This document shows, in pieces, positions 46,954-57,978 of a stretch of DNA of 64,000 nucleotides. Position numbers and translations under genes: made by a program. This DNA is from Pseudomonas fluorescens Q2-87 (lineage in GTDB: Bacteria; Pseudomonadota; Gammaproteobacteria; Pseudomonadales; Pseudomonadaceae). The DNA lies in the NCBI RefSeq assembly GCF_000281895.1, contig NZ_CM001558.1, forward strand, positions 3,662,556 to 3,726,555, in the 5' to 3' direction. The notes under the pieces are model-generated. The model saw nothing but the letters and a program-made list of their open reading frames with translations. It searched no databases and was not told the origin of the DNA. Numbering within the stretch: position 1 is the first letter of the stretch; each line of letters starts with the position of its first letter.

Positions 46954-48528
46954 ATGAGCGACAACCTGATCGAAATCCGCGACCTGAGCGTGGCCTTCAA
47001 CGACAACACCGTGGTGCGCAACCTGTGCCTGGACATCCGCCCCGGCGAATGCCTGGCGCTGGTGGGCGAGTCCGGCTCCGGCAAATCGGTGACCGCCCAC
47101 TCGATCCTGCAATTGCTGCCCGAAACCGGAACCCGCACCACTGGCAGCATTCGCTATCGCGGCCAGGAGTTGGTGGGGGCCGAAGCCACGACCTTGCGAG
47201 AGCTGCGCGGCAATCGGATCGCGATGATCTTCCAGGAGCCGATGACCTCGCTGAATCCGCTGCACAGTGTTGAAAAGCAGATCGGCGAAACTTTGATGCT
47301 GCACAGAGGCCTGGGCGGGAAGGCGGCGCGCCTACGCATTCTGGAGTTGCTCGCCCTGGTCGGCATTCAGAAACCCGCCGAGCGGCTCAAGGCCTACCCC
47401 CACCAACTGTCGGGCGGCCAGCGGCAACGGGTGATGATCGCCATGGCCCTGGCCTGCGAGCCGGAACTGTTGATCGCCGACGAACCGACCACCGCGCTGG
47501 ATGTGACCGTACAGCGCAAGATTCTGCTGCTGCTCAAATCCCTGCAAAAACGCCTTGGCATGTCGTTGCTGCTGATCAGTCACGATTTGAACCTGGTGCG
47601 CAGCATCGCCCAACGGGTCTGCGTGATGAAGTCCGGGGAAATCGTCGAGCAGGCGCCTTGCGAAACCCTCTTCAGCGCGCCGAAACATCCCTACAGTTGC
47701 GAGCTGCTGCACGCCGAACCGGAAGGCGAAGCCCTGCCCCGGGACGAACGGGAAGACGTGTTGCAGGTGCAGGACCTGCGGGTGAGTTTTGCCCTGGGCG
47801 GCGGGCTGTTCCGCCGCAAGGAATACCTGCGCGCGGTGGACGGCATCAGCCTGAGTATCCAGCGCGGCAAGACCCTGGGTATCGTTGGGGAGTCCGGCTC
47901 CGGCAAATCCACCCTCGGCCAGGCGATCCTGCGGTTGATCGAATCCGAAGGCAGCATCCGCTTCCAGAACGAGCCCCTCGACCAGCTCTCGCAAAAAGCC
48001 CTGCGCCCTTGGCGCAAGCAGATGCAGGTGGTGTTCCAGGACCCGTTCGGCAGCCTCAGCCCCCGGATGTCGGTGCAGCAGATCATCAGCGAAGGCCTTG
48101 AGGTTCATCAACCCTCCAGTCCCGCGCAATGTGAAGCCCGGGTGATCCAGGCTCTCCAGGAAGTCGGCCTCGACCCCCAGACCCGCCATCGCTACCCACA
48201 CGAATTTTCCGGCGGACAGCGCCAACGCATCGCCATTGCCCGGGCGCTGGTGCTCAAGCCGGCGCTGATACTGCTGGACGAACCGACCTCGGCCCTGGAC
48301 CGCACGGTGCAAAAGCAAGTGGTCGCCCTGCTCCGTCAGCTCCAGGCGAAGTACGACTTGACCTACCTGTTCATCAGCCATGACCTGGCGGTGGTCCGCG
48401 CCCTGGCCCACGACCTGATCGTGATCAAGGACGGCAAAGTGGTCGAGCAAGGCGCCAGCCATGAAGTCTTCAACTCGCCTCAGCACCCCTATACCAAAGA
48501 GCTGCTGGCGGCGGCGCTGCCCAGGTAA
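46954..48528 (+). CDS. yejF: Peptide ABC transporter ATPase YejF (double domain)
   Basis: A 524-residue fused ABC ATPase. Both halves hold a complete set: Walker [10 protein letters not shown] and GESGSGKST, signature LSGGQRQRV and FSGGQRQRI, Walker [13 protein letters not shown] and [12 protein letters not shown], plus H-loops LLISHDLN and LFISHDLA. It powers the YejABE importer. The C-terminus [14 protein letters not shown] is the usual oligopeptide-transporter end. A REPIN-type repeat pair follows. Confidence 0.95.
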   Translation: MSDNLIEIRDLSVAFNDNTVVRNLCLDIRPGECLALVGESGSGKSVTAHSILQLLPETGTRTTGSIRYRGQELVGAEATTLRELRGNRIAMIFQEPMTSLNPLHSVEKQIGETLMLHRGLGGKAARLRILELLALVGIQKPAERLKAYPHQLSGGQRQRVMIAMALACEPELLIADEPTTALDVTVQRKILLLLKSLQKRLGMSLLLISHDLNLVRSIAQRVCVMKSGEIVEQAPCETLFSAPKHPYSCELLHAEPEGEALPRDEREDVLQVQDLRVSFALGGGLFRRKEYLRAVDGISLSIQRGKTLGIVGESGSGKSTLGQAILRLIESEGSIRFQNEPLDQLSQKALRPWRKQMQVVFQDPFGSLSPRMSVQQIISEGLEVHQPSSPAQCEARVIQALQEVGLDPQTRHRYPHEFSGGQRQRIAIARALVLKPALILLDEPTSALDRTVQKQVVALLRQLQAKYDLTYLFISHDLAVVRALAHDLIVIKDGKVVEQGASHEVFNSPQHPYTKELLAAALPR

Positions 48529-48576
48529 AAGCCCGCGTTAATCCTGATGCGGTTCATTGGAAAAGAATGACGGTCC

Positions 48577-48708
48577 TGTGGCGAGGGAGCTTGCTCCCGC
48601 TCGGCTGCGAAGCAGTCGTAACCGGCGGGTACGGGTGTGCCTGATGCTCCGCATTGGGCAGGTTTTGGGACCGCTTCGCGGCCCAGCGGGAGCAAGCTCC
48701 CTCGCCAC
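48577..48708. repeat. REPIN (paired inverted REP), GAGGGAGC type
   Basis: TGTGGCGAGGGAGCTTGCTC at the left end is mirrored by GGGAGCAAGCTCCCTCGCCA at the right, about 85 bases apart, a typical fluorescens-group REP doublet after yejF. It lies between convergent genes. Confidence 0.85.
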
Positions 48709-48757
48709 GGGTTTGTCGATTGCCTTAAGTGAACAGCTTTACGCTTTTATCCAGTGT

Positions 48758-50089
48758 TTAGCTGCGGCGCTGATCCAGCGCCAAGGCAAATTCGCCGATT
48801 GCTTCCACCACCTGCTGCGCCCCTCGGTGAATGTCGAGGATGACCGTGCCCGCCTGGTTCGCCAGCGTCACGCCCTGCTCGGCCTTGAGCGTGCTGGACT
48901 GCATGCTGGTCACCGCTTGCCGGGCCAGGTCGCGGTTCTTGCCGACGACTTCGGTGATGGCCACCGTTGCCTGGCTCGTGCGCCATGCCAGGTTGCGAAC
49001 TTCATCGGCGACCACGGCGAAACCGCGTCCCTGCTCCCCCGCTCGCGCCGCTTCGATGGCCGCATTGAGTGCAAGCAAGTTGGTCTGTTCGGCAATACCT
49101 CGGATGGCATCGACGATGCTGCCGATTTCCTCGGACTGGGCGCTCAAGGCGCTGATTCCCGTGGCCACTTGCTGGAGTTCGTCGGCGATGCTTTGCACGA
49201 TGGTCACTGTCTGCTGCACAACCGCAGTGCCCAGCTGGGTGTGCTCATCCGTCTGCCGGGACGTCTCGAACGCCAACCGCGCCGCATTTGATTCAGTCTG
49301 GCGTTGCTCGACCTCACGGGTGTAATCGGTGGCGAACTTGACCACCCCATACAACCGGCCCTGAGCATCGTAGAGCGGGTTGTACGTCGCCTGCAGCCAG
49401 ACCGTGGCGCCGTGTTTGTCGATACGCTGGAACAGACCGGTCATGTACTCGCCACGATTCAGTCCGGCCCAAAAATCTCGATATGCCCCGCTATCAACCT
49501 CGCTGGGCTTGCAGAACAGGCGATGATGCTGACCGCAAACTTCCTCCAGCCGATAGCCCATGACCTTGAGGAAATTGGCATTGGCCCGCACCACCTGGCC
49601 ACTCAAGTCGAATTCGATAACCGCCATGGACCGGTCAATCGCTTGCCTGAAGCTGGATTCGGTCTGGCTGCGAAGGATGCGCTCGCTGACATCATGGGCC
49701 ACTCCAATGATGCGCTGCAGGTTGCCATCCTGGTCGAGCACCGGCATGTAGCTGGCCTCCACCCACAGCCAGCGCCCATCGCGGGTCAGGTGCAAGAACT
49801 GCGCTTCGACTCGCTGCCCCTGCCCAACCTGCTGCCACAGCGCGGCGTATTCCCGGCTGCGTGCATAAGCGGGCTCACAGAACATCCGATGATGCTTGCC
49901 TTGAATCTCTCCGAACGCGTAGCCCGCCATGCTCAAGAACAGCGAATTGGCGCTGAGCACGTGCCCCGCCGGATCGAATTCAATGATCGCCATCGCTTGA
50001 TGGAAAGCGGCCCGTTCGGCCTCTAGGGCGGCCTGCCTGGCCTGGATCGGGTGCAAGGTTTCCTGATGCTTGCGAGTGCGAATGAACAT
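48758..50089 (-). CDS. PAS-domain methyl-accepting chemotaxis protein (cytoplasmic, Aer-like)
   Basis: A 443-residue chemoreceptor with no membrane helix. Two PAS/PAC domains (about 30-140 and 150-265) share [19 protein letters not shown] and the [19 protein letters not shown] PAC end, followed by a compact MCP signalling tip with [20 protein letters not shown] and [20 protein letters not shown]. Such soluble receptors sense redox, light or metabolic state through PAS cofactors. The ATG at 50089 has GGAG upstream. A TGTACA-N12-TGTACA site lies 102 bases upstream, suggesting light-linked control. Confidence 0.9.
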   Translation of the reverse strand: MFIRTRKHQETLHPIQARQAALEAERAAFHQAMAIIEFDPAGHVLSANSLFLSMAGYAFGEIQGKHHRMFCEPAYARSREYAALWQQVGQGQRVEAQFLHLTRDGRWLWVEASYMPVLDQDGNLQRIIGVAHDVSERILRSQTESSFRQAIDRSMAVIEFDLSGQVVRANANFLKVMGYRLEEVCGQHHRLFCKPSEVDSGAYRDFWAGLNRGEYMTGLFQRIDKHGATVWLQATYNPLYDAQGRLYGVVKFATDYTREVEQRQTESNAARLAFETSRQTDEHTQLGTAVVQQTVTIVQSIADELQQVATGISALSAQSEEIGSIVDAIRGIAEQTNLLALNAAIEAARAGEQGRGFAVVADEVRNLAWRTSQATVAITEVVGKNRDLARQAVTSMQSSTLKAEQGVTLANQAGTVILDIHRGAQQVVEAIGEFALALDQRRS

Positions 50090-50190
50090 GGGTACCGCTC
50101 CGGAAACGTAAAGTGCCTGGCCGTAGGCATCGCACGACACGATGCCTTGTTCGCTTAAGAGGAGCCATTAAGCCACTATCTCTCGATAAA

Positions 50191-50214
50191 TTGTACAACT
50201 TTAAATATTTGTAC
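50191..50214. promoter_or_regulatory. LitR/PplR-type operator, copy 1
   Basis: TGTACA (50191-50196), twelve bases, TGTACA (50209-50214), within an AT-rich stretch upstream of the PAS chemoreceptor gene. As I recall, class II LitR (PplR) regulators of P. putida bind direct repeats of the T(G/A)TACA-N12-TGTA(C/T)A form. This site fits exactly. Confidence 0.6.
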
Positions 50215-50258
50215 AATTAAATTGCGCAGCAAGGCCAGTCCGGTCATGCGCGCGGCGC

Positions 50259-50474
50259 TCAATGCCAGCCGATTTTCCAGCGCTTGTCATCCCGCAGCTC
50301 AGACCAGTCGAATAGCTCCACCCGCTGGCTGTGTACAGCCTGAAGCTCGACTTGAACAGGGACACCGGCCTCGTCACAGATCAGTTGGGTGACCAGGAAA
50401 TGCTTTTCTCGATTGGCCGGCTGGCAGGCCGTCCATTTGGAAAGCTTCAGCTTACGGGGATTGAATGCGTTCAC
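50259..50474 (-). CDS. TIGR02450-family Trp-rich small protein
   Basis: A 71-residue protein starting at GTG 50474, with GGAG five bases upstream. The frame also extends to 50519 but that part is not conserved. It matches the Trp-rich TIGR02450 family throughout: NPRKLKLSKWTACQPANREK, HFLVTQLICDE, then WSELRDDKRWKIGWH. Function is unknown. In Pseudomonas and marine bacteria such genes often neighbour photolyase/cryptochrome genes. A TGTACA-N12-TGTACA site lies 39 bases upstream, which fits a light-induced gene. Confidence 0.82.
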   Translation of the reverse strand: MNAFNPRKLKLSKWTACQPANREKHFLVTQLICDEAGVPVQVELQAVHSQRVELFDWSELRDDKRWKIGWH

Positions 50475-50512
50475 ACGTTCTCCATACAGGGCAGGAAATC
50501 CGAACGCGATCA

Positions 50513-50536
50513 TGTACATAAACCGTTATTTGTACA
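50513..50536. promoter_or_regulatory. LitR/PplR-type operator, copy 2
   Basis: TGTACA (50513-50518), twelve bases, TGTACA (50531-50536), upstream of the TIGR02450 gene. Spacing and half-sites equal copy 1. On the minus strand the repeats could overlap a -35 (TTGTAC) and a -10 region. Confidence 0.6.
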
Positions 50537-50648
50537 AGTTAACCGCGCAGATATCGGGACAGTTTCGATCCAGCGATTTCCCCCGGCATAATGCAGCTCT
50601 TGGCAATCCTTCACCCGAGGCTGCCGGCAAACCCCTTGGAAATGCCCG

Positions 50649-52064
50649 ATGAACCCCACCGAAAGCCTCAAGGACTACAAGCGCGTACGCACGCTGGCGA
50701 TCCGCTCCTTATTCGAGATCATCGAGCAATCCAGCGAGGGCACGGTGATTGTCGACCGCGATGCGAACATCGTCTGGATGAACGAGCGCTACGCCCGACG
50801 CTTCGGCCTGAATTCGGCACAGGAGGCGATTGGCCGGGCTTGCGAAAGCGTGATCCCCAGCAGTTTGTTGCGTGAAGTGGTGCGCACCGGGCGGCCGATC
50901 CTGCTGGACATGCAAGACACGCCCAAGGAACCGCTGGTGGTCATGCGCCTGCCGATCCATGACAGCGCCGGCGCGGTGATCGGCGCCATCGGCTTCGCCT
51001 TGTTCGATGAGTTGCGCAGCCTGTCGCCGATGCTCAAGCGCTACTTGAGCATGCAGGAAGAACTGGCCTCCACCCGTTCGCTGCTACGGGCGCGGCAGAC
51101 CAAATACAACTTCGCCCATTTCATTGGCACGAGCAGCGCCGGACTCGAAGTCAAGCGTCGCGCCCGACGCAGCGCCAGCGCCGATTCACCGGTACTGCTG
51201 CTCGGCGAAACCGGCACTGGCAAGGAATTGCTGGCCCAGGCGATCCACAGTGCTTCGCCGCGAGCACACAAGGCGTTCGTCAGCATCAACAGCGCGGCGA
51301 TTCCCGAATCCCTGCTGGAGGCCGAATTCTTCGGCACCGCCCCTGGCGCCTTTACCGGCGCCGACCGCAAGGGCCGCGCTGGCAAGCTGCAGATTGCCCA
51401 GGGCGGCACGCTGTTTCTGGATGAGATCGGCGACATGCCGTTGCCCCTGCAAAGCAAGTTGCTGCGGGTGCTCCAAGAAAAGGAATACGAACCGGTTGGC
51501 TCCAACGAGATGCTGCAAAGCGACGTGCGCGTGATCGCTGCCACATCCACCGATCTGGAAGCGGCCATCAAGCGCGGAGAGTTTCGCGCCGACCTGTATT
51601 ACCGCCTGAATGTACTGCCAATCCAGGTTCCACCGCTGCGCGAACGCCTGGATGACCTGCCCGCCCTGAGCGAAGCGATCCTTGAAGAGCTGCGCAGCCA
51701 GCACGAACTGAACCACGACGCCCTCGCCTTGCTGGCCCAACACGCTTGGCCCGGCAACATCCGCGAACTGCGCAACGTGCTGGAACGGGCAGCGTTGCTC
51801 AGCGATGACTTGGTGCTCACTGCGGCCGATATCCGCGCGGCCATCGGCACCTTCACCCCAGTCACCCGCGACACAAGCCCGCACCTCGACGCCTTGCCCC
51901 ACGAAACCTTCAGCCAGGCACGGGCGCGATTCGACCGGCAGCTGATCGAAACCACCCTCGCGCAATGCGGGGGCAAGGTGGTTGAAGCGGCTGAGCGATT
52001 GGGGTTGGGGCGGTCGACGCTGTACAAGAAAATGGTGGCGTTGGGGATTGCCGAGTCTCAATAG
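50649..52064 (+). CDS. Sigma-54-dependent activator of 3-hydroxybutyrate genes
   Basis: A 471-residue enhancer-binding protein. The N-terminal PAS-like sensor (about 25-125) is followed by the AAA+ domain with LLGETGTGKELLA (Walker A), GAFTGA (sigma-54 contact loop) and GGTLFLDEIGDMP (Walker B), then a Fis-type HTH at about 428-470 (AAERLGLGRSTLYKKM). It lies directly upstream of gntP-hbdH-acetoacetate:CoA ligase, which have a -24/-12 promoter at 52299. It is therefore the likely activator, perhaps sensing 3-hydroxybutyrate or acetoacetate. Confidence 0.9.
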   Translation: MNPTESLKDYKRVRTLAIRSLFEIIEQSSEGTVIVDRDANIVWMNERYARRFGLNSAQEAIGRACESVIPSSLLREVVRTGRPILLDMQDTPKEPLVVMRLPIHDSAGAVIGAIGFALFDELRSLSPMLKRYLSMQEELASTRSLLRARQTKYNFAHFIGTSSAGLEVKRRARRSASADSPVLLLGETGTGKELLAQAIHSASPRAHKAFVSINSAAIPESLLEAEFFGTAPGAFTGADRKGRAGKLQIAQGGTLFLDEIGDMPLPLQSKLLRVLQEKEYEPVGSNEMLQSDVRVIAATSTDLEAAIKRGEFRADLYYRLNVLPIQVPPLRERLDDLPALSEAILEELRSQHELNHDALALLAQHAWPGNIRELRNVLERAALLSDDLVLTAADIRAAIGTFTPVTRDTSPHLDALPHETFSQARARFDRQLIETTLAQCGGKVVEAAERLGLGRSTLYKKMVALGIAESQ

Positions 52065-52118
52065 CGAGACGACGATCTCCAAACGTAGACAGATCATCTT
52101 GTAAGCGTTTTACGCTTA

Positions 52119-52200
52119 TCGCGAGCGAGCTCGCTGCCACAGGAGGCGGTGTCTTCCTGGAATACCCCGTCCCCCTGTGGGAGCGAGCTCGCTCGCGATG
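52119..52200. repeat. REPIN, GAGCGAGCTCGC type
   Basis: TCGCGAGCGAGCTCGCTGCC is mirrored 40 bases on by GGGAGCGAGCTCGCTCGCGA. It is a REP doublet between the regulator and the sigma-54 promoter. Confidence 0.82.
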
Positions 52201-52298
52201 AAGCCCGCATAGCCACGCAAATCTCAAATCAGAGACAAAACTCGAAATACACACCGCAATATTTACCAATCTCCTTATATTTCAAATAGTTACCAACC

Positions 52299-52313
52299 TG
52301 GCACAAAAATCGC
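52299..52313 (+). promoter_or_regulatory. Sigma-54 (-24/-12) promoter of gntP operon
   Basis: TGGCAC (52299-52304), five bases, TCGC, with invariant GG (52300-52301) and GC (52312-52313) ten bases apart. It deviates from TGGCAC-N5-TTGC at one base. It lies about 55 bases before the gntP ATG, downstream of an enhancer-binding-protein gene. Confidence 0.7.
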
Positions 52314-52366
52314 TAGAGCCTCTCCCAAGCTTCATCACAACAATAACAATCCCCAGGAGACACACC

Positions 52367-53758
52367 ATGAGTGTGATCATTGCCTTGGCAGCCCTCACGC
52401 TGCTGATGGTCGCCGCCTACCGTGGCTACAGCGTCATTCTTTTTGCCCCCATCGCCGCCCTCGGCGCCGTCCTGCTGACTGACCCTTCCGCCGTCGCCCC
52501 TGCGTTCACTGGGGTGTTCATGGACAAAATGGTCGGGTTCATCAAGCTCTACTTCCCGGTGTTCCTGCTCGGCGCGGTGTTTGGCAAGCTGATCGAGTTG
52601 TCGGGCTTCTCGCGCTCCATCGTCGCCGCGGCGATTCGTTTGCTGGGCACGCGCCAGGCCATGTTGGTGATCGTGCTGGTCTGCGCCTTGCTGACTTACG
52701 GCGGTGTGTCGCTGTTCGTCGTCGTGTTCGCGGTCTATCCATTTGCCGCCGAGATGTTCCGCCAGAGCAATATTCCCAAGCGCTTGATCCCGGCCACCAT
52801 CGCCCTTGGCGCATTCTCGTTCACCATGGACGCCCTGCCCGGCACGCCGCAGATCCAGAACATCATCCCCAGCACCTTCTTCAACACCACCGCCTGGGCC
52901 GCGCCGTGGCTGGGTGTAATCGGCACGCTCTTTGTGTTCAGCCTCGGCATGCTGTTTTTGCAACGCCAGCGCAACAAGGCCCAGCGCCTGGGTGAAGGCT
53001 ATGGCACGCAACTGCGCAACGAGCCGGAAACCGCCGAAGACATCAAGCTGCCCAACCCATGGATCGCTGTGTCGCCCTTACTGGCGGTGGGGATCATGAA
53101 CCTGCTGTTCACCCAGTGGATCCCGCAGTGGTACGGTAAGACCCATAGCCTCGCGCTGCCAGGCATGGCCGCACCGGTGACCAGCGATATCGCCAAGCTC
53201 ACTGCGATCTGGGCCGTGCAGGCGGCGCTGCTGGTGGGGATCATCATGGTGTTGCTGTTTGGCTTTCGCGCCATTCGCAGCAAGCTGGCCGAAGGCAGCA
53301 AGAGCGCGGTGGGCGGTGCCTTGCTGGCGGCGATGAACACCGCTTCTGAATACGGTTTCGGTGCGGTGATCGCCTCGCTGCCGGGCTTCCTGGTCTTGGC
53401 CGATTGGCTCAAGAGCATCCCCAACCCGCTGGTCAACGAAGCGGTGACCGTGACGCTGCTGGCGGGCATTACCGGCTCTGCGTCGGGCGGCATGAGCATC
53501 GCCCTGGCGGCGATGTCCGAGAGCTTCATCAGCGCCGCCCACGCCGCCAACATTCCCTTGGAAGTGCTGCACCGGGTTGCGGCCATGGCCAGCGGCGGCA
53601 TGGACACCCTGCCCCACAACGGCGCGGTGATTACCCTGCTGGCAGTGACCGGGCTAACCCACCGTGAAGCCTACAAAGACATCTTCTGTATTACGCTGAT
53701 CAAGACCCTGGCGGTCTTCGTCGTGATCAGCGTGTTTTACGCCACTGGCATCGTGTGA
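52367..53758 (+). CDS. GntP-family permease (probable 3-hydroxybutyrate/short acid uptake)
   Basis: A 463-residue membrane protein of the GntP (gluconate/H+ symporter-like) family, with about 12-14 helices. Landmarks include LYFPVFLLGAVFGKLIELSG, GGVSLFVVVFAVYPFAAEMF and SGSASGGMSIALAAMS/MASGGMDTLPHNGAVIT near the end. The neighbours, 3-hydroxybutyrate dehydrogenase and acetoacetate:CoA ligase, point to 3-hydroxybutyrate or acetoacetate as substrate rather than gluconate. AGGAG precedes the ATG; the next gene starts seven bases after the stop. Confidence 0.88.
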   Translation: MSVIIALAALTLLMVAAYRGYSVILFAPIAALGAVLLTDPSAVAPAFTGVFMDKMVGFIKLYFPVFLLGAVFGKLIELSGFSRSIVAAAIRLLGTRQAMLVIVLVCALLTYGGVSLFVVVFAVYPFAAEMFRQSNIPKRLIPATIALGAFSFTMDALPGTPQIQNIIPSTFFNTTAWAAPWLGVIGTLFVFSLGMLFLQRQRNKAQRLGEGYGTQLRNEPETAEDIKLPNPWIAVSPLLAVGIMNLLFTQWIPQWYGKTHSLALPGMAAPVTSDIAKLTAIWAVQAALLVGIIMVLLFGFRAIRSKLAEGSKSAVGGALLAAMNTASEYGFGAVIASLPGFLVLADWLKSIPNPLVNEAVTVTLLAGITGSASGGMSIALAAMSESFISAAHAANIPLEVLHRVAAMASGGMDTLPHNGAVITLLAVTGLTHREAYKDIFCITLIKTLAVFVVISVFYATGIV

Positions 53759-53765
53759 GGTTCCC

Positions 53766-54542
53766 ATGACAACCCTTCTTTCGGGCAAGACTGCCCTGGT
53801 CACCGGCTCCACCAGTGGCATCGGCCTGGGCATCGCCCTGAGCCTGGCCAAGGCCGGTGCCAACCTGATCCTCAATGGTTTCGGCGATGCCTCGGCGGTG
53901 ATCGCCGAAGTGAAGCAGTTCGGTGGCAAGGTCGGCCATCATCCAGCCGATGTCAGCGACCCGGCGCAGATCGCCGACATGCTCGCCTACGCCGAGCGTG
54001 AGTTCGGCGGCGTGGACATCCTGGTGAACAACGCCGGGATCCAGCACGTGGCTGCCGTGGAAGACTTTCCGGTAGAGCGCTGGGATTCGATCATCGCCAT
54101 CAACCTGTCCTCGGTGTTCCACGCCACCCGCCTGAGCCTTCCCGGCATGCGCGCCAAGGGCTGGGGACGGATCGTCAACGTCGCCTCGGTGCATGGCCAG
54201 GTCGGCTCAGTCGGCAAGGCGGCGTATGTCGCGGCCAAGCATGGGGTGATCGGCCTGACCAAGGTGGTCGGCCTGGAAACCGCCACTACCAACGTCACTT
54301 GCAACGCCATCTGCCCCGGTTGGGTGTTGACACCGTTGGTGCAAAAGCAGATCGATGATCGCATCGCCGCAGGGGTCGATCCGCAACAGGCCCAGCACGA
54401 CCTGCTGGCCGAAAAGCAGCCGTCCCTGGAGTTCGTCACCCCGCCGCAGTTGGGCGAGCTGGTCTTGTTCCTGTGCAGCGAAGCCGGCAGCCAGGTACGC
54501 GGCGCGGCGTGGAATATTGACGGTGGGTGGTTGGCTCAGTAA
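53766..54542 (+). CDS. hbdH: 3-hydroxybutyrate dehydrogenase
   Basis: A 258-residue SDR oxidising D-3-hydroxybutyrate to acetoacetate with NAD+. It shows TGSTSGIGLGIA, NNAGIQHVAAVEDF, SVHGQVGSVGKAAYVAAKHG (Ser, Tyr and Lys of the active site) and a conserved ICPGWVLTPLVQKQI near the substrate lid, together matching bacterial HBDH. The gene starts seven bases after gntP and shares its sigma-54 promoter. The product acetoacetate is activated by the downstream ligase. Confidence 0.93.
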   Translation: MTTLLSGKTALVTGSTSGIGLGIALSLAKAGANLILNGFGDASAVIAEVKQFGGKVGHHPADVSDPAQIADMLAYAEREFGGVDILVNNAGIQHVAAVEDFPVERWDSIIAINLSSVFHATRLSLPGMRAKGWGRIVNVASVHGQVGSVGKAAYVAAKHGVIGLTKVVGLETATTNVTCNAICPGWVLTPLVQKQIDDRIAAGVDPQQAQHDLLAEKQPSLEFVTPPQLGELVLFLCSEAGSQVRGAAWNIDGGWLAQ

Positions 54543-54572
54543 CACCACCACCCTCTGGCGAACATGCTGTTT

Positions 54573-54600
54573 GTGGCGAGGGAGCTTGCTCCCTCGCCAC
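54573..54600. repeat. Single REP palindrome between hbdH and acetoacetate:CoA ligase
   Basis: A perfect 13-bp stem (GTGGCGAGGGAGC with GCTCCCTCGCCAC, two-base loop). It could stabilise the upstream mRNA or weaken transcription into the ligase gene. Confidence 0.8.
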
Positions 54601-54656
54601 ATAAAGCACCTTGTGCTGCAATGCTCGTAAGCCCATAAAAACACAAGAGGCACCCC

Positions 54657-56612
<1,956 letters not shown>

Positions 56613-56643
56613 CCGTTAGCGCTTTGTTGGCCTTGACTGCCTC

Positions 56644-56701
56644 TTCGCGAGCAAGCCCGCTCCCACAGTGGTCCGCTGTGGGAGCGGGCTAGCTCGCGAA
56701 G
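56644..56701. repeat. REPIN, GAGCGGGCT type
   Basis: TTCGCGAGCAAGCCCGCTCC mirrored by GGAGCGGGCTAGCTCGCGAA, 18 bases apart. It lies between convergent genes and may end both transcripts. Confidence 0.85.
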
Positions 56702-56730
56702 AACGATAACGCGGTATTTCTATCAAGCAA

Positions 56731-57846
56731 TCAGTCCACCAACCCCCACTCACCCGCCGCCGGGTCGGGTGGAGGTACCGCACCCGACTCGGCATGCAGC
56801 TTCAAACGCAAGCGCAGGTTGTTCGCCGAGTCAGCATTCTTCAGTGCCTCTTCTTCATCGATGGCCCCTTCCAGCACCAGGTTGAACAAGGCGTGGTCGA
56901 AGGTCTGCATCCCCAGTTCCTCTGATTTCTCCATGATGCCCTTGAGCTCGCCGAATTCGTTGCGTCGGATCAAATCGGCCACCGTGGGCGAACCCAGCAT
57001 GACCTCCACGGCCGCCCGGCGCTGGCCGTTGCGGGTACGCACCAGGCGCTGGGAGACGAAAGCCTTGAGGTTGTTGCCCAGGTCGTTGAGCAGTTGCGGC
57101 CGGCGCTCCTCGGGAAAGAAATTGATTACCCGGTCCAGGGCCTGGTTGGCGTTATGGGCATGCAGCGTGGAAATCACCAGATGCCCGGTGTCGGCGAAGG
57201 CCAGGGCGTGTTCCATGGTTTCGCGATCGCGAATTTCGCCGATCAGCACCACGTCCGGCGCCTGGCGCAAAGTGTTCTTCAGGGCGGCATGGAAGCTGCG
57301 GGTGTCGACACCGACTTCCCGCTGGTTGATGATCGATTTCTTGTGCCGGTGGATATACTCCACAGGGTCTTCAATGGTGATGATATGGCCGCTGCTGTTG
57401 CGATTGCGGTAGTCGATCAATGCCGCCAGGGACGTGGACTTGCCAGACCCCGTCGCACCGACGAACAGTATCAAGCCCTGCTTCTGCATGACGGTGTCGA
57501 GCAATACCTTGGGCAGCTTGAGGTCCTCGAAACGCGGGATGTCCAGCTTGACGTTGCGTATCACCATGGACACGTCATTGCGCTGCTTGAAGATATTGAC
57601 CCGGAACCTTCCGACACCCGCCAGGGAAATGGCCAGGTTCATTTCCAGCTCCCGATCGAACTCAAGGCGCTGTTCGGCGTCCATCAAAGACTCGGCGAGC
57701 CTGGCAATGTCGCCGACCTTGAAGGCCTGGTTACCCAAGGGCTTGAGCACCCCCTCGAAACGCGCACACGGTGGCGCGCCGGTGGACAGATAAAGGTCGG
57801 AGCCATCCTGGCTCGCCAGGGTGCGCAACAAAGGATCGATTTCCAT
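56731..57846 (-). CDS. pilU: Type IV pilus twitching ATPase PilU
   Basis: A 371-residue PilT/PilU-type retraction ATPase. Walker A is FVGATGSGKSTS, the Asp box IITIEDPVEYIH, Walker B APDVVLIGEIRDRE and the His box DTGHLVISTLHAHNA. Length, the start MEIDPLLRTLASQDGSDLYL and the acidic C-terminal tail match PilU rather than PilT (about 345). The start at 57846 is chosen because the upstream extension is not conserved. PilT is not in the window, so this copy is separated from it. Confidence 0.9.
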   Translation of the reverse strand: MEIDPLLRTLASQDGSDLYLSTGAPPCARFEGVLKPLGNQAFKVGDIARLAESLMDAEQRLEFDRELEMNLAISLAGVGRFRVNIFKQRNDVSMVIRNVKLDIPRFEDLKLPKVLLDTVMQKQGLILFVGATGSGKSTSLAALIDYRNRNSSGHIITIEDPVEYIHRHKKSIINQREVGVDTRSFHAALKNTLRQAPDVVLIGEIRDRETMEHALAFADTGHLVISTLHAHNANQALDRVINFFPEERRPQLLNDLGNNLKAFVSQRLVRTRNGQRRAAVEVMLGSPTVADLIRRNEFGELKGIMEKSEELGMQTFDHALFNLVLEGAIDEEEALKNADSANNLRLRLKLHAESGAVPPPDPAAGEWGLVD

Positions 57847-57978
57847 GGACTGAAACTTCCGCGAGACATCAATGAAACAAGCCGACCCGAGTATGGAAAA
57901 CCTCACACCAGCCCGCGCTTACCTTATCCAGAGGATAGTAGACGCCATAGCACCGACATGATTTCCAGGGATTTTGTA

